A stretch of DNA of 64,000 bases from Roseiarcus sp963726105 (GTDB taxonomy: Bacteria; Pseudomonadota; Alphaproteobacteria; Rhizobiales; Beijerinckiaceae). Under the pieces are notes generated by a model, which did not search any database, was not told the DNA's origin, and saw nothing but the letters and a program-made list of their open reading frames with translations. Position 1 is the first letter of the stretch; the number at the start of each line of letters is the position of its first letter. This document shows, piece after piece, positions 8,074 through 16,504 of the stretch. The stretch is taken from contig CAVSBJ010000026.1 of assembly GCA_963726105.1 (NCBI GenBank), positions 682,001 through 746,000 of the forward strand. Reading direction: 5' to 3'. A program made the translations under genes and the position numbers.

Positions 8074-8520
8074 TCAATTCTTGACGGGCGGCTCGTGGAC
8101 CTCGTGAGTTTCATGCGGCTCATGCGTTTCGTGCGGCTCATGCGCCGGGCGCGAAGCGATTTTCCCGCTACCAGCCTCCATCTCGACATGCACGAGGCGC
8201 CCGTCCCGGTGCAGGAGAGTGATCACGTAAACGAACTCATCACCGCTGCGGCAGAGCCTCGCCGACAGCGCCTCGGCCTTGCGTTGTGCGCTGGCGAACT
8301 TGAGCGCTGCGAATGGCTCGAGGAGGTGGCGGGACTTGACCGTCTCGCGCGTCTCGGCGGCGTTGAGACAGACCAGCTTCGCCGCAGCAACGTGCAGCTC
8401 AGCTTCGGCGGCCTTGGCCGCCGGGCATCCCATGGAGGCGCACCCCACGCCAGCGGCGCAGGCCGCCGAGCGCATAAGGGTCCACCAAGCCCCGGCGCGG
8501 CAAAGCATGGCGAACGCCAT
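8074..8520 (-). CDS. Exported PepSY-domain protein with His/Glu repeat tail
   Basis: A 148-aa protein, probably periplasmic. It has an N-terminal hydrophobic segment (about 10-40, Cys-rich: SAACAAGVGCASMGC) and a PepSY-like core of the pattern CLNAAETRETVKSRHLLEPF..EALSARLCRSGDEFVYVITLLHRDGR. The C-terminus carries tandem HE-rich repeats, HEPHETHEPHETHEVHEP, which could bind metal. PepSY proteins are frequently encoded beside two-component genes, as here. The start at 8520 is chosen because it precedes the hydrophobic signal; longer starts are possible. Confidence 0.75.
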   Translation of the reverse strand: MAFAMLCRAGAWWTLMRSAACAAGVGCASMGCPAAKAAEAELHVAAAKLVCLNAAETRETVKSRHLLEPFAALKFASAQRKAEALSARLCRSGDEFVYVITLLHRDGRLVHVEMEAGSGKIASRPAHEPHETHEPHETHEVHEPPVKN

Positions 8521-8708
8521 GACGGCAAAGCCTCGGTTGAGAATACTTGATGCCCCATGTTGGCGCTCACGGCTGAATGCAATGTGAATGGTCAAGGCCC
8601 GCGATTGAAGCCCGAAAAGGACGACGCGTGCGAAAGCGGGCGGAAAAGCGGCAATCTCCGGGGCGGCCAATTGATGCGCGGCGCCTTCTGGCGCATGAAG
8701 CCAGCTCA

Positions 8709-9470
8709 ATGACGTCGCCGCTCTCCCGCCTCCTTCAATCGCTGACGCTCGCCGCGGCGCTTGCCGCGCCCCTCGTCCCGGCGCGCGCACTCGTCGGCGC
8801 AGAGCCCGACAGCCGCTTCGCCAACCGGGTGGCGATGGTGCTGATCCGCGGCGGCGACAAGGCCGGCTTCTGCTCGGCCCTGGTGCTAAGCCAGCGCGTT
8901 CTTCTGACCGCCGCCCATTGTCTGAGACCCCTGCGGGACATGGCGGTTCACTATCGCGACGCCGCGAATGGGGCGGTCATCATTCCGGTCGACGCGGCGG
9001 TCGCCCACCCGCGTTACCGCGCCGACGCGATCAAGGCGAGGGTTCAGTCGATCGACCTTGCCCTTGTTCGGACGGCGCTGCCGCTTTCCTCTCGCTTCGC
9101 CGGTGCGGCGATCGCCGATGGTGGGCCGCCGGCGATCGGCGCGTCAGCGATCGTCTCCGGCTATGGCGCGGCGCGCGAGGGCGACTGGTCGTCGGGCGGG
9201 GAACTGCGCAGCGTGACGCTTGCCGTGCGCGAGCCGGCGTCGGCGGTTCTCATTTGGGCCGCCGATCCGAGCGGAAGGACGGCCGGCGCCTGCAATGGCG
9301 ATTCCGGCGCCCCGATCTGGTCAGCGGACGGATCGGCGGCGATTGCGATCGTCGCCTGGGCGCAGGCGACGCATGGCCATGGTTGCGGGGGCCTGACGCA
9401 GGGCCCGCTGCTCGCGCCGTTGAAAGGCTGGATCGAGGAGACGAAAAGGGCGCTCGAGTCGCGCGAATAG
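8709..9470 (+). CDS. Secreted trypsin-like serine protease (S1 family)
   Basis: A 253-aa exported protease. The signal peptide (residues 1-25) is followed by the mature start region VGAEPDSRFA. The catalytic triad is visible: His in LLTAAHCL (about 70), Asp in SIDLALVR (about 115) and Ser in CNGDSGAPIW (about 198). Cysteines flank the His and Ser sites as in S1 proteases. It is divergent from the PepSY gene and followed 138 bp later by a cupredoxin gene. The substrate is unknown. ATG 8709 was chosen because it starts the signal peptide; the ribosome-binding site is weak. Confidence 0.88.
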   Translation: MTSPLSRLLQSLTLAAALAAPLVPARALVGAEPDSRFANRVAMVLIRGGDKAGFCSALVLSQRVLLTAAHCLRPLRDMAVHYRDAANGAVIIPVDAAVAHPRYRADAIKARVQSIDLALVRTALPLSSRFAGAAIADGGPPAIGASAIVSGYGAAREGDWSSGGELRSVTLAVREPASAVLIWAADPSGRTAGACNGDSGAPIWSADGSAAIAIVAWAQATHGHGCGGLTQGPLLAPLKGWIEETKRALESRE

Positions 9471-9608
9471 AGCGTTGCGACCGCGCCTGATTGAAGCTTC
9501 ACGAAGGCGCGAAACTAGACAAACCGTAGTGTTCCCGCCGCAATTCGGACGATAAACCCGCCGAGATTGGCCGCTGGCGCCGGCTGGTCGCGAGAGAGTC
9601 CACGGAAA

Positions 9609-10085
9609 ATGTTTATGGAGAGGTCAGTGCGATTTGGACGAACAAGAATGCTGTCGGTATCGGCTTTGACCCTGCTCGGATCCATTGTCGCGGGGCAAGC
9701 GGCTGGCGCGTCTCCTGCCGTCGTCCACGTCGATCTCATGGATCCGTCCAGCGGCCCCTCGATCAAGTCGATGATGATCAAGACCGACCAGGCAAGCGTC
9801 AAGGGCGGGTTGGTGAAGTTCATCGTTTCAAACAACTCGAAGAACCTGGTTCACGAGATGATCGTAGTTTCCGTGGCGGAGCCCAATGTGCCCCTGCCTT
9901 ACGCGCGGAAAGACGACCGGGTGATCGAATCCAAGATCAAGGATCTTGGCGAGGCGCCCGATCTCCGGCCGGGAGAGAAAAAAACGCTCAGCCTGATGTT
10001 AAATCCTGGCAATTACCTCCTGATCTGCAATCAACCGGCCCACTACAAGGCAGGCATGAAGGCGAGCCTGACCGTCACCGAGTAA
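9609..10085 (+). CDS. Exported cupredoxin-domain protein
   Basis: A 158-aa periplasmic type-1-copper-like protein. The basic N-terminus and hydrophobic MLSVSALTLLGSIVAGQAAGA form a signal peptide. Likely copper ligands are His in KNLVHEM (about residue 82) and Cys, His and Met in LICNQPAHYKAGM (about 140-149), the classic H...C-x-H-x-M layout. It could be a small electron carrier or a copper-handling protein. ATG 9609 or 9615 could be the start. No functional partner is adjacent. Confidence 0.85.
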   Translation: MFMERSVRFGRTRMLSVSALTLLGSIVAGQAAGASPAVVHVDLMDPSSGPSIKSMMIKTDQASVKGGLVKFIVSNNSKNLVHEMIVVSVAEPNVPLPYARKDDRVIESKIKDLGEAPDLRPGEKKTLSLMLNPGNYLLICNQPAHYKAGMKASLTVTE

Positions 10086-10203
10086 ACCCGGTTGGGCTTC
10101 TTGGCGGCTCGCGATTCTGCCGACGCCGGAGCGCCCGTGCTTCGCTGAGAGGGTTGATCGAGAAGACCGAGCGCAGGCTCGCAGAGAGCGGCTAGCGAAG
10201 CAG

Positions 10204-11240
10204 TTAGCCCAGTTTCACGAGCCCAAGCTCCGACAGGCTCCGGGCTGTGGCCAGCACAGCCTCCCTCGGGCTTCTCGGCGCCCAGCCGAGCATGCGACGC
10301 GCCTTTTCATTCGATGCGTTCTTGCGTTTGCCGAGCTCCGGCAAAATCCCCTTGACCTGAGAGTCGAACAGCCCGACCACGCGCATGAGCCAAGAGGGCA
10401 GGGAGCGGGTCGGAACTTGCTCGCGATGTCGCTCGCGCCCTCCTTGAGCATTTGCGCGATCTCGCGCATCGTCACGAAATCCCCGGCGACGGCGAGAAAC
10501 CGTTCGCCGCGCGCGGCTGGGTCAGTCATGCACTTGAGGTGCAGATCGGCGACATCGCGCACATCGACCGCGCCGAACGAGAGATCGGGGCAGCCCGGCA
10601 TCGAGCCGTCCAAAAGACGACTGATCAGCAGGATCGAGGTCGAAGTGTCCGGTCCAAGGACAGGCCCGAAAACGCCAACCGGATTGACGACGGCGAGTTC
10701 CAGCTTGCCTTCTTCGCGCGCGATGAAATCCCAGGCTGCGCGTTCGGCGATTGTCTTCGATTTCGGATAGGGCTGCACGGTTGGATCGTTGAGGTTCGTC
10801 CAGTCCGCTTCCGTGAACACCGCGGTCCGGTCTTTCGGGCCGCCATAACCAACGGCTGCGAAAGACGAGGTCAGCACCGCACGTTTGACGCCGGCGTCGC
10901 GCGCGGCTTTGAGCACGCGCAGCGCTCCGTCCCGGGCCGGCGCGATCAGGTCGTTCTCGTCTTTGGGCACGGTACTGGGAAAAGGGGAGGCGACATGGAG
11001 CACATAATCGCATCCCCCCGCGGCTTCAGCCCAACCCGCGTCGGCGTTCAAATCGGCGCGGAAAAGCTTCATGCGCTCGCCGACCTCGCCGGCGCCCCCG
11101 TTACGCAGCATGACGCGCACATCGCTTTCGCGCTTGAGGTCGCGGACCGTCGCGCGCGTCTCGTGCCCCGCCGCCAAGAGCTGGATCAGACAATGGGCTC
11201 CAATGAATCCCGTCCCCCCGGTCACCAAAACGCGCGCCAT
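10204..11240 (-). pseudogene. NAD(P)-dependent epimerase/reductase, frameshifted near the C-terminus
   Basis: An extended SDR of the dihydroflavonol-reductase-like group. It has the Rossmann start MARVLVTGGTGFIGAHCL, an active-site Tyr/Lys as YPKSK and VVNPVGVFGP. ATG 11240 is preferred over 11255 because GGAGAAG lies just before it. Near 10412 the frame shifts: DIASK should continue as VPTRSLPSWLMRVVGLFDSQ, which is found in the next frame and ends at 10204 with the expected tail EKARRMLGWAPRSPREA. One base seems lost; decay and sequencing error look equally possible. Its promoter holds a MerR-type operator, so the adjacent MerR protein is the likely regulator. The substrate is unknown. Confidence 0.8.
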
Positions 11241-11272
11241 TGACACTTCTCCCATGAACCTCGGCCCGAGCG

Positions 11273-11304
11273 ATGCTACACCTTAAACCTAGGTTTAAGG
11301 TCAA
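11273..11304 (-). promoter_or_regulatory. MerR-type promoter with 20-bp perfect palindrome
   Basis: CCTTAAACCTAGGTTTAAGG (11281-11300) is a perfect palindrome. On the minus strand it is flanked by a -35 TTGACC (11304-11299) and a -10 TAGCAT (11278-11273) with a 20-bp spacer. That overlong spacer with the palindrome inside is the signature of MerR-activated promoters. The promoter drives the reductase gene; the MerR gene reads the other way. Confidence 0.85.
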
Positions 11305-11313
11305 GGAAGGCCC

Positions 11314-11658
11314 ATGCGCATCGGGGATCTCTCGAGACGGACAGGGATCTCGACCTCGCGCATTCGTTTTTACGAGAGGCACGACGTGCTTCCGAAGCCG
11401 ATCCGGCGTGGGAACGGCTATCGGTCCTATCCGGATGCGACGGTGAAGATCCTGCATCTCATCGACGATGCGCAACGATTGGGATTTTCGCTGAGCGAGA
11501 TTCGCGCCGCCCTCAGCGAAGCCGCGCCCAATTTTCCGTCGCGCTCGGCAATGGCCAGAGCTTTGCGAAGCAAGCTCGACGCCATCGACCAGCATATGAG
11601 AGACGTGCAGGCTCGGCGGCGAAAGATCGTGAAACTGCTCAAGGAAATGGGCGGCTGA
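11314..11658 (+). CDS. MerR-family transcriptional regulator
   Basis: A 114-aa MerR protein. The N-terminal winged helix MRIGDLSRRTGISTSRIRFYERHDVLP with GYRSYPD is standard, followed by a dimerisation helix ending in RRRKIVKLLKEMGG. There is no Cys pair of the metal-sensing type near the C-terminus, so an organic or stress ligand is likelier than a metal. GGAAGG at 11305-11310 is the ribosome-binding site. It is divergent from the reductase gene across the palindrome at 11281-11300. Confidence 0.92.
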   Translation: MRIGDLSRRTGISTSRIRFYERHDVLPKPIRRGNGYRSYPDATVKILHLIDDAQRLGFSLSEIRAALSEAAPNFPSRSAMARALRSKLDAIDQHMRDVQARRRKIVKLLKEMGG

Positions 11659-11702
11659 GCGCGGCGAGCGCCGCCGACGAGGCCGCTCCGTAGCCCGCGC
11701 CC

Positions 11703-12215
11703 CTACTCCGGCAGCTTCGCGGCGTTGCGCAGAATCTTGAGCAGCGTCGCGGTGAAGGCGCGGTATTCCTCCTCCTCGACGCCGTCGAAAACGGTCTGGA
11801 ACCGGGCGTGCATCATCGGCCATACCCGCTCGAACGCCGCTCGGCCCTCCTCGGTGATGGAGACGTCGCGGATGCGCATGTCCTCCGGCCGCCGCTGGCG
11901 CCGCACGAGCCCTTGCGCCTCGAGGATGTCGAGGGTGCGGCTCATCGTCGACTGCTCGGTCACCGCATAGGCCGAAAGCTCGTTGATCGTCACCGGCGAG
12001 GAAATGCTGAGGACGGCGAGCGCCCTCATCATGGTTGTCGACATGTTGTGGAGCTTCAGGGCCTCGGCGAGATTGTCGTTCCAGCGCTCCATGATGCGGT
12101 TCATGAGATAGGGCGCGAACTGGTTGATGCCGATCTCGCCAAGCGTCGCCTGACGCGCGGCCGGATCGCGGGCGCGTTGCATGATCTGGCCGGAAAACCG
12201 CTGCTCCATGTTCAT
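11703..12215 (-). CDS. MarR-family regulator of the aromatic-CoA cluster
   Basis: A 170-aa MarR-type winged-helix repressor: dimerisation helices at both ends, a DNA-binding core ITINELSAYAVTEQSTMSRTLDILEAQGLVRRQRRPEDMRIRDVSITEEG, and a wing R-R-x-E-D-x-R. It is the last gene of the leftward operon cyclase, FAD oxidoreductase, marR, 16 bp after its neighbour. It probably senses a CoA thioester or aromatic acid and acts at the palindrome between the divergent operons (14803-14819); both points are inference. Confidence 0.88.
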   Translation of the reverse strand: MNMEQRFSGQIMQRARDPAARQATLGEIGINQFAPYLMNRIMERWNDNLAEALKLHNMSTTMMRALAVLSISSPVTINELSAYAVTEQSTMSRTLDILEAQGLVRRQRRPEDMRIRDVSITEEGRAAFERVWPMMHARFQTVFDGVEEEEYRAFTATLLKILRNAAKLPE

Positions 12216-12231
12216 CCCATGCGGCCAGACA

Positions 12232-13821
12232 TCAGCGAAGCGACGACGCGAGCAGGAAGCCGGAGGCCCCGCCCAGGCCCGGGCCCGGATGGGTCGAAGC
12301 GCCGATGTGGTAGACGTTCGGAATGTAGGTGCGATGATTGACGGTCGACTTGAACGGGCGCCAGAGGAAGAACTGGTCCAGCGCGCAGGCGCCGCCGTAA
12401 GGGTCGCCGCCGATGAGATTGATGTTCATCGCCTCGAGGTCCGTCGGCGAATAGGCGCGGCGCGCGAGCTTGATCTCGTCCCAGTTCTCGATATGCGCGG
12501 CGAGCCGCCGCTCGATGCGGTCGGCGTAAGACTCGCGCATGGCCTCCGTCCAGCGGCCGTCGGCAGGCGCCGAAATCTCGCTCGCGGCGTCGCCTTTCAC
12601 GAACCGCGGCGCCTCTGGCATTTGCAGCCAGAGGATCGCGGCCCCCGGCGGCGCGCGGCTCGGATCGAGCGCCGTCGGTTGGCCGACGCAAATCGTCGGC
12701 TCCGCTGGCAGGAGGCCGCGCTCCGCCTCGTTCGCGGCGCGCGACACGCCGTCCAACCCGCTCGTCAAATGGATGAGCGCGACCTTGGCGAGATCCGGAT
12801 CGCCGCCCCAGCGTGGTGGGCCTTTGAGCGCATAATGGATCTGCACGTCGCCTCTGCCGTGCCGAAAGGCCTTCAGGCCTCGCCGTACCTCAGCAGGCGC
12901 CGGTATGGACCAATCCTTGAGCAAACCGTTGTAAAGCTGCTCGGGTCCGGTGGTACAGATCACACCTTTGGCCGCTGTGATCTTTTCGCCATTCGCAAGT
13001 TCAACTCCGGCCGCGCGCGAGCCGGGGCCGGGGATGATGCGCACAACGTCCGCATTCGATCGCACCGCGCCGCCTTGGTCGACGATGAGTCGCTCGAACG
13101 CGGCGACCAGCGTCCCGGCGCCGCCCACCGCAATCGGACAACCCGCCGCCTCGATCGCGAAAGCGATCACTCTCACCATTGCCGCCGAATAGGCGCTCTC
13201 GGGCCCGAGGCCGGTGTGCAAAACCCATGGCGCCCAGAGGTCGCGGACCGCGTCCGAACGGTAGGTCGCCTCGAGATAGCCGCGCGCCGGCGCGAGAGCA
13301 TCGCCAAACCATTCCGCGAGATTGCGCGGACCCCGGCGCCAAAGCTCGCGCGCGAGTGTCTTGGCGATGCCGCGCGACCATAGCGAGCCGCCCAGCAGGG
13401 AGAAGAGAAACGGCGCGTCCGCGCCAAGCGCGTCCATCTCAGCCGCGAAGACGCCCCCATCGCCCTCGGCGAGCGCGTCGAATGTCTTTGTGTTGCGCGC
13501 GCGGTCCGTCGAAAGAATGACGCTCGATCCGTCCGGCCGCAGCACCGCGGTCGGCAGGTTTGTGTCGGCGAAGGCGAAGCCGCGTGCTTCAAGGTCTTTG
13601 GCGAGCGCCTGATACGCGGGTGAGGTCCGGAAGAGCACGAGCGTCGTCGCCATGACGTCATGCAAAAAGCCCGGCGCGGTTGCTTCTTCGGTGCGCAGGC
13701 AGCCGCCGATGGCGGAATTGCGGTCGAGCACCAGTGCGGTCTGACGCTTCTTGCCGAGCATGGCGGCGGCGACGAGGGCGTTGATTCCGCCGCCGACGAA
13801 CACATAATCGTATTCGCTCAT
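12232..13821 (-). CDS. CrtI/phytoene-desaturase-like FAD oxidoreductase A
   Basis: A 529-aa flavoprotein. The N-terminus has the dinucleotide-binding fold MSEYDYVFVGGGINALVAAAML with an acidic end at VLDR and GG(C)LRTEE. The C-terminus has the FAD-contacting IGASTHPGPGLGGASGFLLA, typical of the amine-oxidase/phytoene-desaturase group. It is a paralogue of the oxidoreductase at 14913-16484: both contain GLLPAEP..VGQPTA.DP.RAPPG and a similar C-terminus. It sits between the cyclase and MarR genes. A role in carotenoid synthesis is unlikely from the context; oxidation of an alicyclic CoA or aromatic intermediate fits better, but that is inference. Confidence 0.85.
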   Translation of the reverse strand: MSEYDYVFVGGGINALVAAAMLGKKRQTALVLDRNSAIGGCLRTEEATAPGFLHDVMATTLVLFRTSPAYQALAKDLEARGFAFADTNLPTAVLRPDGSSVILSTDRARNTKTFDALAEGDGGVFAAEMDALGADAPFLFSLLGGSLWSRGIAKTLARELWRRGPRNLAEWFGDALAPARGYLEATYRSDAVRDLWAPWVLHTGLGPESAYSAAMVRVIAFAIEAAGCPIAVGGAGTLVAAFERLIVDQGGAVRSNADVVRIIPGPGSRAAGVELANGEKITAAKGVICTTGPEQLYNGLLKDWSIPAPAEVRRGLKAFRHGRGDVQIHYALKGPPRWGGDPDLAKVALIHLTSGLDGVSRAANEAERGLLPAEPTICVGQPTALDPSRAPPGAAILWLQMPEAPRFVKGDAASEISAPADGRWTEAMRESYADRIERRLAAHIENWDEIKLARRAYSPTDLEAMNINLIGGDPYGGACALDQFFLWRPFKSTVNHRTYIPNVYHIGASTHPGPGLGGASGFLLASSLR

Positions 13822-13875
13822 GCCGCGTTCTTGCGAGCGAGTGTCATGGCTTTGGCGTTCGCCGGACTCTGAAAG

Positions 13876-14661
13876 TCAGGGGACGATGGCGAGCGCGCGC
13901 ACCGGCGAGCCGGTGCCGCCCACGAACTTGAGAGGCGCGGCGATCAGAATCGCGCCTTTGGGCGGCAGCTGGTCGAGATTGCACAGGCTCGCGAGGCCGT
14001 AGCGGTTCGCCTTGTGGACGAGATTGTGCGCCGGGAACGGCGGGTTCATGCCGCCGGCCGAGCCCGCATCCGTGCCGACCGTCTCTGATCCCCAGCCGAC
14101 GATGTTCTTCGTCAGCAGATATTCGATCGCTTCCGCGGTCGGCCCGGGCGAATGGGGACCCTTGTCGTCGGCGTTGAGGAAGCTTTCAGCCGACCCGTTG
14201 CGCTTGTACCAGTCGGTGCGCAGCACCACCCAGCTTCCGGCCTCGATGTCGCCATGCTCAAGCTCCCATTCCTTCACGCTCTCGGGGGTGAGCACATAGT
14301 CGGGATCCTTCGCGGCCTCCTTCGAGCGGTCGATGACGCAGACGGGCGCGACGAAATTCTTGACCGGGATCCTGTCGGTCGTGCCGTCCTTGTAATCCTT
14401 GCCAGTGATCCAATGGACGGGAGCGTCGAAATGCGTACCGGTGTGCTCGCCAAGCTCGAGCCAGCTCCACGCCCAGAACGGCCCGTTCTGATCATAATGC
14501 GAGATCTCGTGCACCTTCACGGCGGGCGTGTTCTTGCCGATCCGCGGCGGCAGAAAGAGCACCGGAGTGTTGGGTCCGAGCGGAGCGGTCAGGTCGACAA
14601 CCTTGATCGACCCCGACAGCAACGCGGCGGCGAAGTCCGAAAGGACCGTGTTCGTGCTCAT
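13876..14661 (-). CDS. Cyclase-family metal-dependent hydrolase (KynB / isatin-hydrolase-like)
   Basis: A 261-aa PF04199-type hydrolase. The metal motif is visible as GEHTGTHFDAPVHW (HxGTHxDxPxH), with a second conserved region GWGSETVGTDAG. Family members include kynurenine formamidase (KynB) and isatin hydrolase, both of which feed anthranilate formation. That fits the neighbouring 2-aminobenzoyl-CoA-type enzymes. ATG 14661 is chosen because GAGGAG lies 8 nt upstream; ATG 14667 is the alternative. First gene of the leftward operon (cyclase, FAD oxidoreductase A, marR). The substrate is not provable from sequence. Confidence 0.85.
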   Translation of the reverse strand: MSTNTVLSDFAAALLSGSIKVVDLTAPLGPNTPVLFLPPRIGKNTPAVKVHEISHYDQNGPFWAWSWLELGEHTGTHFDAPVHWITGKDYKDGTTDRIPVKNFVAPVCVIDRSKEAAKDPDYVLTPESVKEWELEHGDIEAGSWVVLRTDWYKRNGSAESFLNADDKGPHSPGPTAEAIEYLLTKNIVGWGSETVGTDAGSAGGMNPPFPAHNLVHKANRYGLASLCNLDQLPPKGAILIAAPLKFVGGTGSPVRALAIVP

Positions 14662-14802
14662 CTCCATCGCTCCTCGAAAATTTCCTCGCGCGTTCGCGTT
14701 CCGTCGAGCGGGGTGCGCGCGAATGCATGTCCACCATAGCCCAGGAATATGCGGATGCAAGCAATCGGCGCCCGTCGGCCGGGGTAGCGCCCGTCCGCTT
14801 CT

Positions 14803-14819
14803 CATGCACTAAGTTCATG
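14803..14819. promoter_or_regulatory. Candidate MarR operator between divergent operons
   Basis: CATGCACTAAGTTCATG is a 17-bp near-palindrome (8-bp arms with one mismatched pair, one central base). It lies in the 251-bp divergent region between the cyclase and FAD oxidoreductase B genes. MarR proteins usually bind 16-20 bp palindromes in such positions. Confidence 0.5.
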
Positions 14820-14912
14820 CGTTGCGCGGACCCGGCGTCGGACGTAACCTTGCGCCGCCGCCGTCAGGATATATGCAACTGGCGCCTAATTGGCGAGGAT
14901 GAAGAACGCGAG

Positions 14913-16484
14913 ATGGACGCATTCGACGCCGTCGTCGTCGGCGCGGGACACAACGGCCTCGCGGCCGCTATTCACCTCCTGAATCGCGGCTGGTCGGTCG
15001 CGGTGATCGAGCAGGCGGCCGAACCCGGCGGCGCCGTCAAGACTCGCGAAGTGACGTTGCCGGGCTTCCGCCACGACCTCTGCGCGATGAACCTCTCTCT
15101 ATTTGCGGGATCGCCATTCTTCGCCGCCCATAAGGACGAGCTTGGTGCGCAGGGCCTTGCCTTCGCGCCCGCCGCCGACTGTTTCGCCAGCGTCTTCCGC
15201 GATCACACCTACCTTGGCGTCAGCAAGGACCTCGAGAAAACCGCGACTGCGATCGCGGCGCTATCGGTGAAGGACGCCGCAGCTTGGCGAGCGATGCTCG
15301 TCCGCTTTGGCGAGGAGGCGCCGCACATCTTCGGCCTGCTGGGTTCGCTCATGCCGTCCCTCGCAACCGCTCGCACTTTGTGGTCCGCGTGGCGCGTCAG
15401 GGGCACCCAATCGCTTCTCGATCTCGGCCGCCTTCTGCTTGCGAGCCCGCGCGATTTTCTGGACGCGCATTTCGAGTCGCCGAAGGTGAAGGCGATGATG
15501 GCCGCCTGGGGCATGCACCTCGATTTTCCGCCCGAGGCCGCGGGCGGCGCGCTCTTTCCCTATCTCGAGTCGATGGCGAACCAGGCCTTCGGCATGGTCA
15601 TCGGCGCGGGCGGCGCCGATGTCATCATTCGCGCGATGACGGGCCTCATCAAGGCGAAAGGCGGCGAGGTCCGACTGAACTCGCCCGTCGCGGGGATCGA
15701 GACCGACGCGAGCGGCGTAACCGGCGTGCAGCTTCACGACGGAACCCGCATCGTCGCGAGGAAAGCGGTGATCGCGAACCTTCATCCGCAGATCGTGTTT
15801 GGCCGGCTTATGAGCCCCGACCCGAAGCGCAAGGCCTTCGACGAGAAAGTCGCTCGCATCCGCGCGGGCCCCGGCACCATGATGATTCACCTGGCGCTCA
15901 ACTCATTGCCCGACTGGCGCGCTGGCCCTGAGCTGAAGCGCTTCGCCTATGTTCATGCCGCGCCTGATCTCGCGATGATGAGTCGCGTCTTTGCCGAGGC
16001 CTTGGCGGGCCTCCTTCCGGCCGAGCCGGTGCTGGTGGTCGGTCAGCCAACCGCCGTTGACCCGACGCGCGCGCCGCCGGGCAAGCACGTGTTGTGGGTC
16101 CAGGTGCGCGTTTTGCCCGCGACAATCGCCGGCGATGCGTTGGGCGCCATTGGCGCAACGGACTGGGATGCGGCCAAGGAAGACTATGCCGAGCGCGTGC
16201 TCGATATTCTCGAGACCTATGCGCCGGGCCTGCGGACCAAGATACTAGGGCGCTCGGTCTGGTCGCCGCTCGATCTCGAGCGCGAGAATCCATGCCTCAT
16301 CGGCGGCGACAGTCTGACCGGAAGCCATCATCTCGACCAGAATTTTGTCTTCAGGCCCGTTGCCGGCTACTCGCGTTACGCAACGCCGACGCCGCGCCTC
16401 TATCTCTGCGGGGCAGGGACTTGGCCGGGCGCCGGGACAGGCGCCGCGTCGGGCTATACGTTGGCGAAAATGCTGGCGCGATAA
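14913..16484 (+). CDS. CrtI/phytoene-desaturase-like FAD oxidoreductase B
   Basis: A 523-aa flavoprotein beginning MDAFDAVVVGAGHNGLAAAIHLLNRGWSVAVIEQAAEPGGAVKT, the ADP-binding fold with the GG motif. It ends LYLCGAGTWPGAGTGAASGYTLA, the FAD-binding C-terminal signature. It is paralogous to oxidoreductase A across the divergent promoter. It is the first gene of the rightward operon, 20 bp before the monooxygenase fusion gene. The ATG at 14913 was chosen because it opens directly into the Rossmann fold. The reaction is unknown; by context it acts on an aromatic or alicyclic pathway intermediate. Confidence 0.85.
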   Translation: MDAFDAVVVGAGHNGLAAAIHLLNRGWSVAVIEQAAEPGGAVKTREVTLPGFRHDLCAMNLSLFAGSPFFAAHKDELGAQGLAFAPAADCFASVFRDHTYLGVSKDLEKTATAIAALSVKDAAAWRAMLVRFGEEAPHIFGLLGSLMPSLATARTLWSAWRVRGTQSLLDLGRLLLASPRDFLDAHFESPKVKAMMAAWGMHLDFPPEAAGGALFPYLESMANQAFGMVIGAGGADVIIRAMTGLIKAKGGEVRLNSPVAGIETDASGVTGVQLHDGTRIVARKAVIANLHPQIVFGRLMSPDPKRKAFDEKVARIRAGPGTMMIHLALNSLPDWRAGPELKRFAYVHAAPDLAMMSRVFAEALAGLLPAEPVLVVGQPTAVDPTRAPPGKHVLWVQVRVLPATIAGDALGAIGATDWDAAKEDYAERVLDILETYAPGLRTKILGRSVWSPLDLERENPCLIGGDSLTGSHHLDQNFVFRPVAGYSRYATPTPRLYLCGAGTWPGAGTGAASGYTLAKMLAR

Positions 16485-16504
16485 TTCGCGAGGATGAGGA
16501 CACG

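Noticed and set aside
10151..10195. 14-codon tail GLIEKTERRLAESG resembling the protease end WIEETKRALES
   Set aside because: It might be the relic of a second protease copy, but it is too short and charge-rich to separate from chance.
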